Assembly: GCF_020819595.1 (NCBI RefSeq)
Contig: NZ_JAJHNP010000005.1
Span: forward strand, 62,001-126,000
DNA from: Streptomyces barringtoniae
GTDB lineage: Bacteria; Actinomycetota; Actinomycetes; Streptomycetales; Streptomycetaceae
Length of the DNA stretch: 64,000 nucleotides
Direction: 5' to 3'
Both the position numbers and the translations under genes were made by a program. The notes under the pieces are model-generated. The model ran no database searches, was not told the DNA's origin, and worked only from the letters and a program-made list of their open reading frames with translations. Below, in pieces: positions 35,119 through 42,009 of the stretch. Each line of letters opens with the position of its first letter. The stretch's first letter is position 1.

Positions 35119-36167
35119 CCCGGCTGATTCCCTCGCCGGTCGTCGTGGACATCCGCCCGGGTGCCCTGGACGACCTGGCCGGCGTCCTCGCCGACGAGCG
35201 CATCGCGCAGTCCGGCCGGCTCGCCATCGCCGTCAGCGGCGGCTCCGGCGCCAAGCTGCGCGAGCGCATCGCCCCCTCGCTGCCGGGTGCCTCCTGGTAC
35301 GAGGTCGGCGGCGGCACCCTCGACGACGCGATCCGGCTGGCCGGCGAGATGAAGTCCGGCCACTACGACGCGGTGGTCGGGCTCGGCGGCGGCAAGATCA
35401 TCGACTGCGCGAAGTTCGCCTCGGCCCGGGTCGGCCTGCCCCTGGTCGCCGTGCCGACGAACCTCGCGCACGACGGCCTGTGCTCGCCGGTCGCGACGCT
35501 CGACAACGACGCCGGGCGCGGTTCCTACGGTGTGCCGAACCCGATCGCGGTCGTCATCGACCTGGACGTGATCCGCGAGGCCCCGGCCCGCTTCGTCCGG
35601 GCCGGCATCGGCGACGCGATCTCCAACATCAACGCGGTCGCCGACTGGGAGCTGTCGAACCGGGTCAACGGCGAGAAGATCGACGGTCTCGCCGCGGCCA
35701 TGGCCCGCCAGGCGGGCGAGGCGGTCCTGCGGCACCCCGGTGGCATCGGCGAGAACGACTTCCTCCAGGTGCTCGCCGAGGCGCTGGTCCTCAGCGGTAT
35801 CTCGATGTCGATCTCCGGCGACTCCCGGCCGTCCTCCGGCTCCTGCCACGAGATCAACCACGCCTTCGACCTGCTGTTCCCCAAGCGGGCGGCCGCCCAC
35901 GGCGAGCAGTGCGGCCTGGGCGCGGCCTTCGCGACGTACCTGCGCGGGGCGCACGAGGAGGCGGTCCACACGGCCGAGGTGCTGCGCCGGCACGGGCTGC
36001 CCGTGCTGCCGGAGGAGATCGGCTTCACCGTGGACGAGTTCGTGCGCGTGGTGGGGTTCGCCCCGGAGACCCGTCCCGGCCGCTACACGATCCTCGAGCA
36101 CCTCGACCTCAAGCCGAACCAGATCAAGGACATCTACGCCGACTATGTCAAGGCCATCGGTAGCTGA
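35106..36167 (+). CDS. sn-glycerol-1-phosphate dehydrogenase-like (iron-containing ADH fold)
   Basis: A 353-aa NAD(P)-dependent, metal-containing dehydrogenase of the G1PDH/AraM branch. VVGLGGGKIIDCAKFASARVGLPLVAVPTNLAHDGLCSP is the nucleotide-binding region; the metal ligands are D170 in GIGDAISN, H248 in SCHEINHAFD and H265 in AAHGEQCGLG. It would reduce dihydroxyacetone phosphate or a related keto-sugar phosphate to a polyol phosphate, here probably the substrate of the preceding nucleotidyltransferase. Start is GTG 35106 with GGGAG upstream, overlapping the previous gene by 13 bp. Confidence 0.88.
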   Translation: MPLLTRLIPSPVVVDIRPGALDDLAGVLADERIAQSGRLAIAVSGGSGAKLRERIAPSLPGASWYEVGGGTLDDAIRLAGEMKSGHYDAVVGLGGGKIIDCAKFASARVGLPLVAVPTNLAHDGLCSPVATLDNDAGRGSYGVPNPIAVVIDLDVIREAPARFVRAGIGDAISNINAVADWELSNRVNGEKIDGLAAAMARQAGEAVLRHPGGIGENDFLQVLAEALVLSGISMSISGDSRPSSGSCHEINHAFDLLFPKRAAAHGEQCGLGAAFATYLRGAHEEAVHTAEVLRRHGLPVLPEEIGFTVDEFVRVVGFAPETRPGRYTILEHLDLKPNQIKDIYADYVKAIGS

Positions 36168-36924
36168 ACTCCGTCCGGTCGTCCACCCCGCGGGGGTGAA
36201 GGACCGGCGCAGCGGTGAGCACTGGATGGGACGCCTCTACATGCGCGAGGTGTCCCTGCGGGTCGACCGCTACCTGGTCAACACCAGGGTCACGCCCAAC
36301 CAGCTCACGTACCTGATGACCGTCTTCGGCGTGCTCGCGGCCCCGGCACTCCTGGTGCCGGGGATCTGGGGCGCCGTGCTCGGCGTGGTGTGCGTCCAGA
36401 TGTACCTGCTGCTGGACTGCGTCGACGGCGAGATCGCGCGCTGGAAGAAGCAGTACTCGCTGAACGGCGTCTACCTGGACCGGGTCGGCGCCTACCTGAC
36501 CGACGCCGCCGTGCTCGTCGGATTCGGCCTGCGCGCCGCCGACCTGTGGGGCGGCGGCCGGATCGACTGGCTGTGGGCCTTCCTCGGCACGCTGGCCGCG
36601 CTCGGCGCGATTCTCATCAAGGCCGAGACCGACCTGGTCGGCGTGGCCCGCCACCAGGCCGGCAAGCCGCCGGTCAAGGAGGCCGCCGCCGAGATGCGCT
36701 CCTCGGGCATGGCGCTGGCCCGCCGGGCCGCCGCCGCCCTGAAGTTCCACCGGCTGGTCCTCGGCATCGAGGCGTCCCTGCTGATCCTGGTCCTGGCGAT
36801 CGTCGACCAGGTCCGCGGCGATCTGTTCTTCTCCCGGCTGGGTGTCGCGGTGCTGGCCGGCATCGCGCTGCTGCAGACACTGCTGCACCTGGTGTCCATC
36901 CTCGCCTCCAGCAGGCTGAAGTGA
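36145..36924 (+). CDS. Second CDP-alcohol phosphatidyltransferase, altered motif
   Basis: A 259-aa, six-helix membrane protein of family-normal size. Residues 46-56 (NTRVTPNQLTY) match the start of TM1 in the first transferase. The motif shows D91, D94, G95, A98-R99, G108 and D112, but the fourth Asp, which serves as catalytic base in the family, is Ala at 116 (LDRVGAYLTD); an Asp occurs at 120. It may therefore use a shifted base or be impaired. The start ATG 36145 overlaps the dehydrogenase by 23 bp, and the stop overlaps the next gene as GTGA. Confidence 0.85.
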   Translation: MSRPSVAELRPVVHPAGVKDRRSGEHWMGRLYMREVSLRVDRYLVNTRVTPNQLTYLMTVFGVLAAPALLVPGIWGAVLGVVCVQMYLLLDCVDGEIARWKKQYSLNGVYLDRVGAYLTDAAVLVGFGLRAADLWGGGRIDWLWAFLGTLAALGAILIKAETDLVGVARHQAGKPPVKEAAAEMRSSGMALARRAAAALKFHRLVLGIEASLLILVLAIVDQVRGDLFFSRLGVAVLAGIALLQTLLHLVSILASSRLK

Positions 36925-37805
36925 GCACGGCCATGCGGGTCGGCGCCGTCATCATCACCATGGGCAACCGGCCCGAGGAACTGCGGGCCCTGCTCGACTC
37001 GGTCGCCAAGCAGGACGGCGACCGAGTCGAGGTGGTCGTCGTCGGCAACGGCTCGCCGGTCCCGGACGTGCCCGAGGGCGTGCGGACGATCGAGCTGCCG
37101 GAGAACCTCGGCATCCCCGGCGGCCGCAACGTCGGCATAGAGGCCTTCGGGCCCAGCGGCCGGGATGTCGACATATTGCTCTTCCTCGACGACGACGGGC
37201 TCCTCGCCCGCCACGACACCGCCCAGCTGTGCCGTGAGGCCTTCGAGGCCGATCCGGAGCTCGGCATCGTCAGCTTCCGCATCGCCGACCCGGAGACCGG
37301 CGAGACCCAGCGCCGCCATGTGCCCCGGCTGCGCGCCTCCGACCCGATGCGCTCCTCCCGGGTGACCACCTTCCTCGGCGGCGCCAACGCCGTGCGCACC
37401 CGGGTGTTCGCCGAGGTCGGCGGCCTGCCGGACGAGTTCTTCTACGCCCACGAGGAGACCGACCTGGCCTGGCGGGCCCTCGACGCCGGCTGGATGATCG
37501 ACTACCGGTCGGACATGGTGCTGTACCACCCGACGACCGCTCCCTCGCGGCACGCGGTCTACCACCGCATGGTCGCCCGCAACCGCGTCTGGCTGGCCCG
37601 CCGCAACCTCCCCGCCCTGCTGGTCCCCGTCTACCTCGGGGTCTGGCTGCTGCTCACCCTGCTGCGCCGGCCCTCCGGACCCGCCCTGAGGGCATGGTTC
37701 GGCGGGTTCAAGGAGGGCTGGACCTCTCCGTGCGGTCCGCGCCGCCCGATGCGCTGGCGCACGGTGTGGCGGCTGACCCGGCTGGGCCGGCCTCCGGTTA
37801 TCTGA
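36921..37805 (+). CDS. Family 2 glycosyltransferase
   Basis: A 294-aa GT-A glycosyltransferase. VGAVIITMGNRPEELRALLDSV is the N-terminal nucleotide-sugar strand, LPENLGIPGGRNVGIE matches rhamnosyl- and galactofuranosyl-type GT2 enzymes, LFLDDDG is the DxD motif, and GGLPDEFFYAHEETDLAWRALDAGW the acceptor-side ED motif. A hydrophobic helix near 235-255 may bind the membrane. The GTG start at 36921 overlaps the previous stop (GTGA). Its stop codon lies inside the first of three 33-bp repeats. The galE product could supply its donor. Confidence 0.9.
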   Translation: MSTAMRVGAVIITMGNRPEELRALLDSVAKQDGDRVEVVVVGNGSPVPDVPEGVRTIELPENLGIPGGRNVGIEAFGPSGRDVDILLFLDDDGLLARHDTAQLCREAFEADPELGIVSFRIADPETGETQRRHVPRLRASDPMRSSRVTTFLGGANAVRTRVFAEVGGLPDEFFYAHEETDLAWRALDAGWMIDYRSDMVLYHPTTAPSRHAVYHRMVARNRVWLARRNLPALLVPVYLGVWLLLTLLRRPSGPALRAWFGGFKEGWTSPCGPRRPMRWRTVWRLTRLGRPPVI

Positions 37806-37873
37806 CCGACCCGGCTGGGCCGGCCTCCGGTTATCTGACCGACCCGGCTGGGCCGTCCCCGGGTGATCTGAGA
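37775..37873. repeat. Three tandem 33-bp repeats across the end of the glycosyltransferase gene
   Basis: Units begin at 37775, 37808 and 37841 with GACCCGGCTGGGCC and continue GGCCTCCGGTTATCTGACC. Units 1 and 2 are identical; unit 3 diverges after GGCTGGGCCG. The first unit contains the glycosyltransferase stop codon, so units 2 and 3 are untranslated copies of the gene end. Confidence 0.9.
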
Positions 37874-37881
37874 AGCTTCTC
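37870..37881. promoter_or_regulatory. Palindrome GAGAAGCTTCTC before the exporter genes
   Basis: A perfect 12-bp palindrome in a locally AT-richer stretch (37868-37930). AAGCTTCTCTTACC and AAGCTTCTTACC form an imperfect direct repeat 24-25 bp apart across it. It lies 50-60 bp before the ABC permease start and may be an operator or internal promoter for the exporter pair. Confidence 0.4.
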
Positions 37882-37930
37882 TTACCCGAAGAGACCAAGC
37901 TTCTTACCAAGAGAGTCCGGATTTCCACTC

Positions 37931-38860
37931 GTGAGTCACACAACCCATGACGGCGGTGTCGCGGTGAGCGCGATACCGTCGCCCGACGAGGGGCTGCCGG
38001 CGGCGGAGCTGGCCGCCAAGTACGGGCTCGCCGTGAGCGGCGCCCGTCCCTCGCTGTCCGAGTACGTCCGCCAGTTGTGGGGGCGGCGCCACTTCGTCCT
38101 CGCCTTCTCCCAGGCGAAGCTGACGGCGCAGTACAGTCAGGCCAAGCTCGGCCAGCTGTGGCAGGTGGCGACGCCGCTGCTGAACGCGGGCGTGTACTAC
38201 TTCATCTTCGGCGTGATCCTGCACGCGAGCCGCGGTCTGTCGCAGGACGTGTACATCCCGTTCCTGGTCACGGGTGTGTTCGTGTTCACCTTCACGCAGA
38301 GCTCGGTGATGTCGGGTGTCCGTGCGATCTCCGGCAACCTGGGCCTGGTGCGCGCCCTGCACTTCCCGCGCGCCTCGCTGCCCATCTCCTTCTCGCTGCA
38401 GCAGCTCCAGCAGCTGCTGTTCTCGATGATCGTGATGTTCGTCGTGGCGATCGGCTTCGGCAGCTACCCGAGCCTCGCCTGGCTGCTGATCCTGCCCGTG
38501 CTGGTGCTGCAGTTCCTGTTCAACACCGGGCTCGCGCTGATCGTGGCGCGCATGGGCGCCAAGACGCCCGACCTCGCCCAGCTGATGCCGTTCATCCTGC
38601 GCACGTGGATGTACACCTCCGGCGTGATGTTCTCCATCAACAAGATCATGGAGGGCCGCTCCGAGATCGCGGTCCGGCTGCTCCAGGTGAACCCGGCCGC
38701 GATCTACATGGACCTGATGCGCTACGCGCTGATCGACGGCTACGGCGCCTCGAACCTGCCGCCGCACGTGTGGGCCATCGCGCTGTTCTGGGCCGTGGTC
38801 GTCTTCGCCGGCGGCTTCGTGTACTTCTGGAAGGCGGAGGAGAGGTACGGCCGTGGCTGA
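37931..38860 (+). CDS. ABC-2 type transporter permease (TagG/polysaccharide export type)
   Basis: A 309-aa membrane subunit that would move a lipid-linked polymer or glycolipid across the membrane. After about 55 cytoplasmic residues, six membrane segments follow, with FSQAKLTAQYSQAKLGQLWQVATPLLNAGVYYFIFGVIL as the amphipathic coupling helix plus TM1, as in TagG/Wzm proteins. GTG 37931 is chosen; the ribosome site is weak, and an in-frame GTG at 37964 is an alternative. It ends 8 bp inside the ATPase gene. The substrate is probably the product of the preceding phosphopolyol genes. Confidence 0.9.
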   Translation: MSHTTHDGGVAVSAIPSPDEGLPAAELAAKYGLAVSGARPSLSEYVRQLWGRRHFVLAFSQAKLTAQYSQAKLGQLWQVATPLLNAGVYYFIFGVILHASRGLSQDVYIPFLVTGVFVFTFTQSSVMSGVRAISGNLGLVRALHFPRASLPISFSLQQLQQLLFSMIVMFVVAIGFGSYPSLAWLLILPVLVLQFLFNTGLALIVARMGAKTPDLAQLMPFILRTWMYTSGVMFSINKIMEGRSEIAVRLLQVNPAAIYMDLMRYALIDGYGASNLPPHVWAIALFWAVVVFAGGFVYFWKAEERYGRG

Positions 38861-39665
38861 GCAGAACGCCGAGCAGGTCGCCGAGCAGCACACCGGGGAC
38901 CGCCGTCCCACGGTCATCGCGGACGACCTGCACATCGTCTACCGCGTCAACGGCGCCGGGGGCGGCAAGGGCAGCGCGACGGCCGCTCTGAGCCGCATCC
39001 TGAAGCGAGGCTCCGACGACGCGGCACGCGGGGTGCGCAAGGTGCACGCCGTGCGCGGCGTGTCCTTCGTGGCCTACCGCGGCGAGGCCATCGGCCTGAT
39101 CGGCTCCAACGGCTCCGGCAAGTCCACGCTGCTGCGGGCCATCGCCGGCCTGCTGCCCGCCGAGAAGGGCAAGGTCTACACCGACGGCCAGCCCTCGCTG
39201 CTCGGCGTCAACGCGGCGCTGATGAACGACCTGACCGGCGAGCGGAACGTCATCCTGGGCGGCCTCGCCATGGGGATGTCCCGGGAGCAGATCAAGGAGC
39301 GCTACCAGGAGATCGTCGATTTCTCGGGGATCAACGAGAAGGGCGACTTCATCACCCTGCCGATGCGCACGTACTCATCGGGCATGGCCGCCCGGCTGCG
39401 GTTCTCCATCGCCGCCGCCAAGGACCACGACGTCCTGATGATCGACGAAGCGCTGGCGACCGGTGACCGCAAATTCCAGATGCGCTCCGAGGAACGCATC
39501 CGGGAACTGCGCAAGGAGGCCGGCACGGTGTTTCTCGTCAGTCACAACAACAAGTCCATCCGCGACACCTGCAACCGCGTCCTGTGGCTGGAGCGGGGGG
39601 AGCTGCGCATGGACGGACCGACCGACGAGGTCCTGAAGGAGTACGAGAAGTTCACGGGCAAGTAG
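38853..39665 (+). CDS. ABC transporter ATP-binding protein (TagH/Wzt type)
   Basis: A 270-aa ATPase, partner of the permease it overlaps by 8 bp. Walker A is LIGSNGSGKSTLL, the signature MRTYSSGMAARLRFSIA, Walker B VLMIDEALATGD, with the Q-loop region PSLLGVNAALMNDLTGERNVILGG typical of teichoic-acid and O-antigen exporters. No C-terminal carbohydrate-binding domain is present, so substrate recognition should rest with the permease. A strong hairpin terminator follows 13 bp after the stop. Confidence 0.93.
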   Translation: MAEQNAEQVAEQHTGDRRPTVIADDLHIVYRVNGAGGGKGSATAALSRILKRGSDDAARGVRKVHAVRGVSFVAYRGEAIGLIGSNGSGKSTLLRAIAGLLPAEKGKVYTDGQPSLLGVNAALMNDLTGERNVILGGLAMGMSREQIKERYQEIVDFSGINEKGDFITLPMRTYSSGMAARLRFSIAAAKDHDVLMIDEALATGDRKFQMRSEERIRELRKEAGTVFLVSHNNKSIRDTCNRVLWLERGELRMDGPTDEVLKEYEKFTGK

Positions 39666-39678
39666 CCCGTTTCGGCCA

Positions 39679-39709
39679 GGGCCCCGCCGGGAGCCGCCCG
39701 GCGGGGCCC
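39679..39709 (+). terminator. Strong hairpin terminator after the exporter genes
   Basis: GGGCCCCGCCGGG at 39679-39691 pairs perfectly with CCCGGCGGGGCCC at 39697-39709 around a five-base loop. It closes the phosphopolyol/exporter run and separates it from the hopanoid operon. Confidence 0.85.
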
Positions 39710-39963
39710 CGCGTCTGCAAAGGAACCGTCAACTCCGGTTGGGGTGAGGAATCTTGGCGCCAATCGGTGTGTTGTTGTGATGTGCAGGACACCCGGACGG
39801 ACCTCGCTGCGTTGTACAACGTAAGCTGTACCGGTGCCGGAAAGCGGCAAGTGGGGTGATAATGCGCGACACCCCGCGCCAGGGCGACCCCCCGAATTGC
39901 CGGGCGGCGTGTCCGAAATAGTGTGTGTTGGATCGGCAGTGTAGAACGGGAGATGTGACGGCA
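39710..39963 (+). promoter_or_regulatory. Upstream region of the hopanoid operon
   Basis: No gene is seen in these 254 bp, which must carry the operon promoter. The stretch is less GC-rich than its surroundings. It holds the 10-bp palindrome GTTGTACAAC at 39811-39820 and a second weak symmetric segment TTGGCGCCAA at 39754-39763. I cannot assign a -10/-35 pair with confidence. Confidence 0.4.
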
Positions 39964-40029
39964 ATGGCTACGGAAACTCCCCAGCTCAACGCAGCATGTG
40001 CCGTCCCCGCGCCGGGCAGTGCCCGATGA
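39964..40029 (+). CDS. Possible 21-aa leader peptide coupled to hpnC
   Basis: A short frame starting ATG 39964 (MATETPQLNAACAVPAPG...) ends in a TGA that overlaps the hpnC start as ATGA, the same arrangement as the other gene joints of the operon. GGGAG lies 11 bases upstream. It may serve for translational coupling or be an unannotated peptide; without comparative data it is only a candidate. Confidence 0.4.
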   Translation: MATETPQLNAACAVPAPGSAR

Positions 40030-40922
40030 CGGCCACCGAGACGGCGCAAGACCCGGAGCGCGCCACCCTCGACAAGGCCGCGAGCGAGAACTTCCCCGTG
40101 GCCCCCTTCTTCCTGCCCAGGGCCTGGCGCGCCGATCTCATGGCCGTCTACGGCTTCGCCCGCCTCGTGGACGACATCGGTGACGGCGACCTCGCCCCCG
40201 GCGGCGCCGACGCCCGGCTGCTCGGCGTGTCGCCCGCCGAGGCCGAGGACCGCCTGCTCCTGCTCGACGCCTTCGAGGCCGACCTGCACCGCGTCTTCGA
40301 CGGCACCCCGCGCCACCCCCTGCTGCGCCGCCTGCAGTCCACCGTCCGCCGTCGCTCCCTCACCCCCGAGCCCTTCCTCGGCCTGATCGCCGCCAACCGC
40401 CAGGACCAGCTCGTCACCCGCTACGAGACCTACGACGACCTCCTCGCCTACTGCGAACTGTCCGCCAACCCCGTCGGCCGCCTCGTCCTCGCCGTCACCG
40501 GCACCGCCACCCCCGAGCGGATCCGGCACTCCGACGCGATCTGCACCGCGTTGCAGATCGTGGAACACCTCCAGGACGTCGCCGAGGACCTCGGCCGCGA
40601 CCGGATCTACCTCCCGGCCGAGGACATGAAGCGCTTTCACGTCCAGGAAACGGATCTTGGCGCAAAAACCGCGAGCGCATCGGTGCGCGCCCTGGTTGCA
40701 TACGAGGCACAACGCGCCCGCGATCTGCTGAATGAAGGCGCCCCCCTGGTGGGTAGCGTCCACGGCAGGTTGAAGCTGCTGCTCGCGGGGTTCGTGGCGG
40801 GGGGAAGGGCGGCGATCCGGGCGATCGCCGCCGCCGAATACGACGTCCTTCCCGGCCCGCCCCGACCCCGCAAGCTCCAGTTGCTGCGTGAGGCGGGCGT
40901 GATCCTGCGAGGAGAGGGGTGA
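40026..40922 (+). CDS. hpnC: Squalene synthase HpnC (presqualene diphosphate to hydroxysqualene)
   Basis: A 298-aa trans-isoprenyl synthase-fold enzyme. In the three-gene HpnCDE route it converts presqualene diphosphate to hydroxysqualene. Aspartate motifs are LVDDIGDGD (near 52) and LQDVAED (near 183); ENFPVAPFFLPRAWRADLMAVYGFARL is the conserved N-terminal block. Start ATG 40026 overlaps the small leader frame and the stop overlaps hpnD as GTGA. It is the first full gene of the operon. Confidence 0.93.
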   Translation: MTATETAQDPERATLDKAASENFPVAPFFLPRAWRADLMAVYGFARLVDDIGDGDLAPGGADARLLGVSPAEAEDRLLLLDAFEADLHRVFDGTPRHPLLRRLQSTVRRRSLTPEPFLGLIAANRQDQLVTRYETYDDLLAYCELSANPVGRLVLAVTGTATPERIRHSDAICTALQIVEHLQDVAEDLGRDRIYLPAEDMKRFHVQETDLGAKTASASVRALVAYEAQRARDLLNEGAPLVGSVHGRLKLLLAGFVAGGRAAIRAIAAAEYDVLPGPPRPRKLQLLREAGVILRGEG

Positions 40923-41881
40923 TCCGGACCGTGGATTCTCCGTCGCACGTGTCCGCACCGGTACTCGCCGCCTACAGCTACTGCGAGACCGTCACCGGGC
41001 AGCAGGCACGCAACTTCGCCTACGGCATCCGCTTGCTGCCCACGCCCAAGCGCCGCGCCATGTCGGCGCTGTACGCGTTCTCCCGGCGCGTGGACGACAT
41101 CGGCGACGGCGACCTGGCCGACGAGGTGAAGCTGACGCGGCTCGAGGACACCAGGGCGCTGCTCGCCCGGGTCCGGGAGGACCAGGTCGAGGAGGACGAC
41201 ACCGATCCGGTCGCCGTCGCCCTCGCCCATGCCGCGCGCGCCTTCCCGATCCCGCTCGGCGGCCTCGACGAGCTTATCGACGGCGTCCAGATGGACGTAC
41301 GCGGTGAGACCTACGAGACCTGGGACGACCTGAGGGTCTACTGCCGGTGTGTCGCCGGTGCCATCGGCCGTCTCTCGCTCGGCGTGTTCGGCACCGAACC
41401 GGGAGCGCGCGGCGCCGAGCGTGCATCCGAGTACGCGGACACCCTCGGCCTCGCCCTGCAGCTCACCAACATCCTCAGAGACGTCCGCGAGGACGCGGCC
41501 GGCGGCCGTACCTATCTGCCCGCCGACGACCTCGCCAAGTTCGGCTGCTCGGCCGGGTTCGACGGCCCGACGCCACCGGAGGGCTCCGACTTCGCGGGCC
41601 TCGTGCACTTCGAAGTGCGTCGGGCCCGCGCCCTTTTCGCCGAGGGCTACCGGCTGCTCCCCATGCTCGACCGGCGCAGCGGCGCCTGCGTGGCCGCCAT
41701 GGCCGGCATCTACCGCCGGCTGCTGGACCGCATCGAGCGCGACCCGGAGGCCGTGCTGCGCGGCCGGGTCTCGCTGCCCGGACGCGAGAAGGCCTACGTC
41801 GCCGTACGCGGACTGTCCGGTCTGGACACCCGGCATGTGACGCGCCACGTCTCCCCGCGTTCCGTCAGGAGGCGCCCCTGA
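40919..41881 (+). CDS. hpnD: Presqualene diphosphate synthase HpnD
   Basis: A 320-aa enzyme that condenses two farnesyl diphosphates to presqualene diphosphate. It has FAYGIRLLPTPKRRAMSALYAFSRRVDDIGDGD with the first Asp-rich motif and LTNILRDVREDAAGGRTYLPADDL with the second. Start is GTG at 40919 within GTGA of the hpnC stop; its stop shares a base with the DUF6380 start (TGATG). The basic tail (SPRSVRRRP) may touch the membrane. Confidence 0.94.
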   Translation: MIRTVDSPSHVSAPVLAAYSYCETVTGQQARNFAYGIRLLPTPKRRAMSALYAFSRRVDDIGDGDLADEVKLTRLEDTRALLARVREDQVEEDDTDPVAVALAHAARAFPIPLGGLDELIDGVQMDVRGETYETWDDLRVYCRCVAGAIGRLSLGVFGTEPGARGAERASEYADTLGLALQLTNILRDVREDAAGGRTYLPADDLAKFGCSAGFDGPTPPEGSDFAGLVHFEVRRARALFAEGYRLLPMLDRRSGACVAAMAGIYRRLLDRIERDPEAVLRGRVSLPGREKAYVAVRGLSGLDTRHVTRHVSPRSVRRRP

Positions 41882-42009
41882 TGGACCTCACCGAACCAGG
41901 GGACACGCGGCAGGCAACCCTCCGCTGCGGCGTGGCGTCCCAGACTGCGACGGCCGACCGTGCACCGTTCAACCTGCACGCTCGCCACGCATGGAAGGAC
42001 GCACGATGA
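41881..42009 (+). CDS. DUF6380 family small protein
   Basis: A 42-aa peptide (MDLTEPGDTRQATLRCGVAS...), coupled on both sides: TGATG with hpnD and ATGA with hpnE. The pattern RQATLRxGxAS followed by RAPFN matches what I recall of the Streptomyces DUF6380 family, which occurs at this place in hopanoid operons. It has no membrane segment and one Cys. Function is unknown; position suggests a role tied to HpnD/HpnE or only to translational coupling. Confidence 0.65.
   Translation: MDLTEPGDTRQATLRCGVASQTATADRAPFNLHARHAWKDAR

Noticed and set aside
35106..36167. Archaeal-type ether lipid synthesis from the G1PDH-like gene
   Set aside because: No geranylgeranylglyceryl phosphate synthase or related prenyltransferase accompanies it; AraM-like and other polyol dehydrogenases share the same fold and metal ligands.
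37775..37873. 33-bp repeats as a CRISPR or iteron origin
   Set aside because: Only three head-to-tail copies without spacers, one of them within a coding sequence; no replication gene is present.
41991..42005. Earlier ATG for hpnE
   Set aside because: It lies inside the DUF6380 frame and lacks a ribosome site, whereas ATG 42006 has AAGGA seven bases upstream and the ATGA coupling used elsewhere in the operon.
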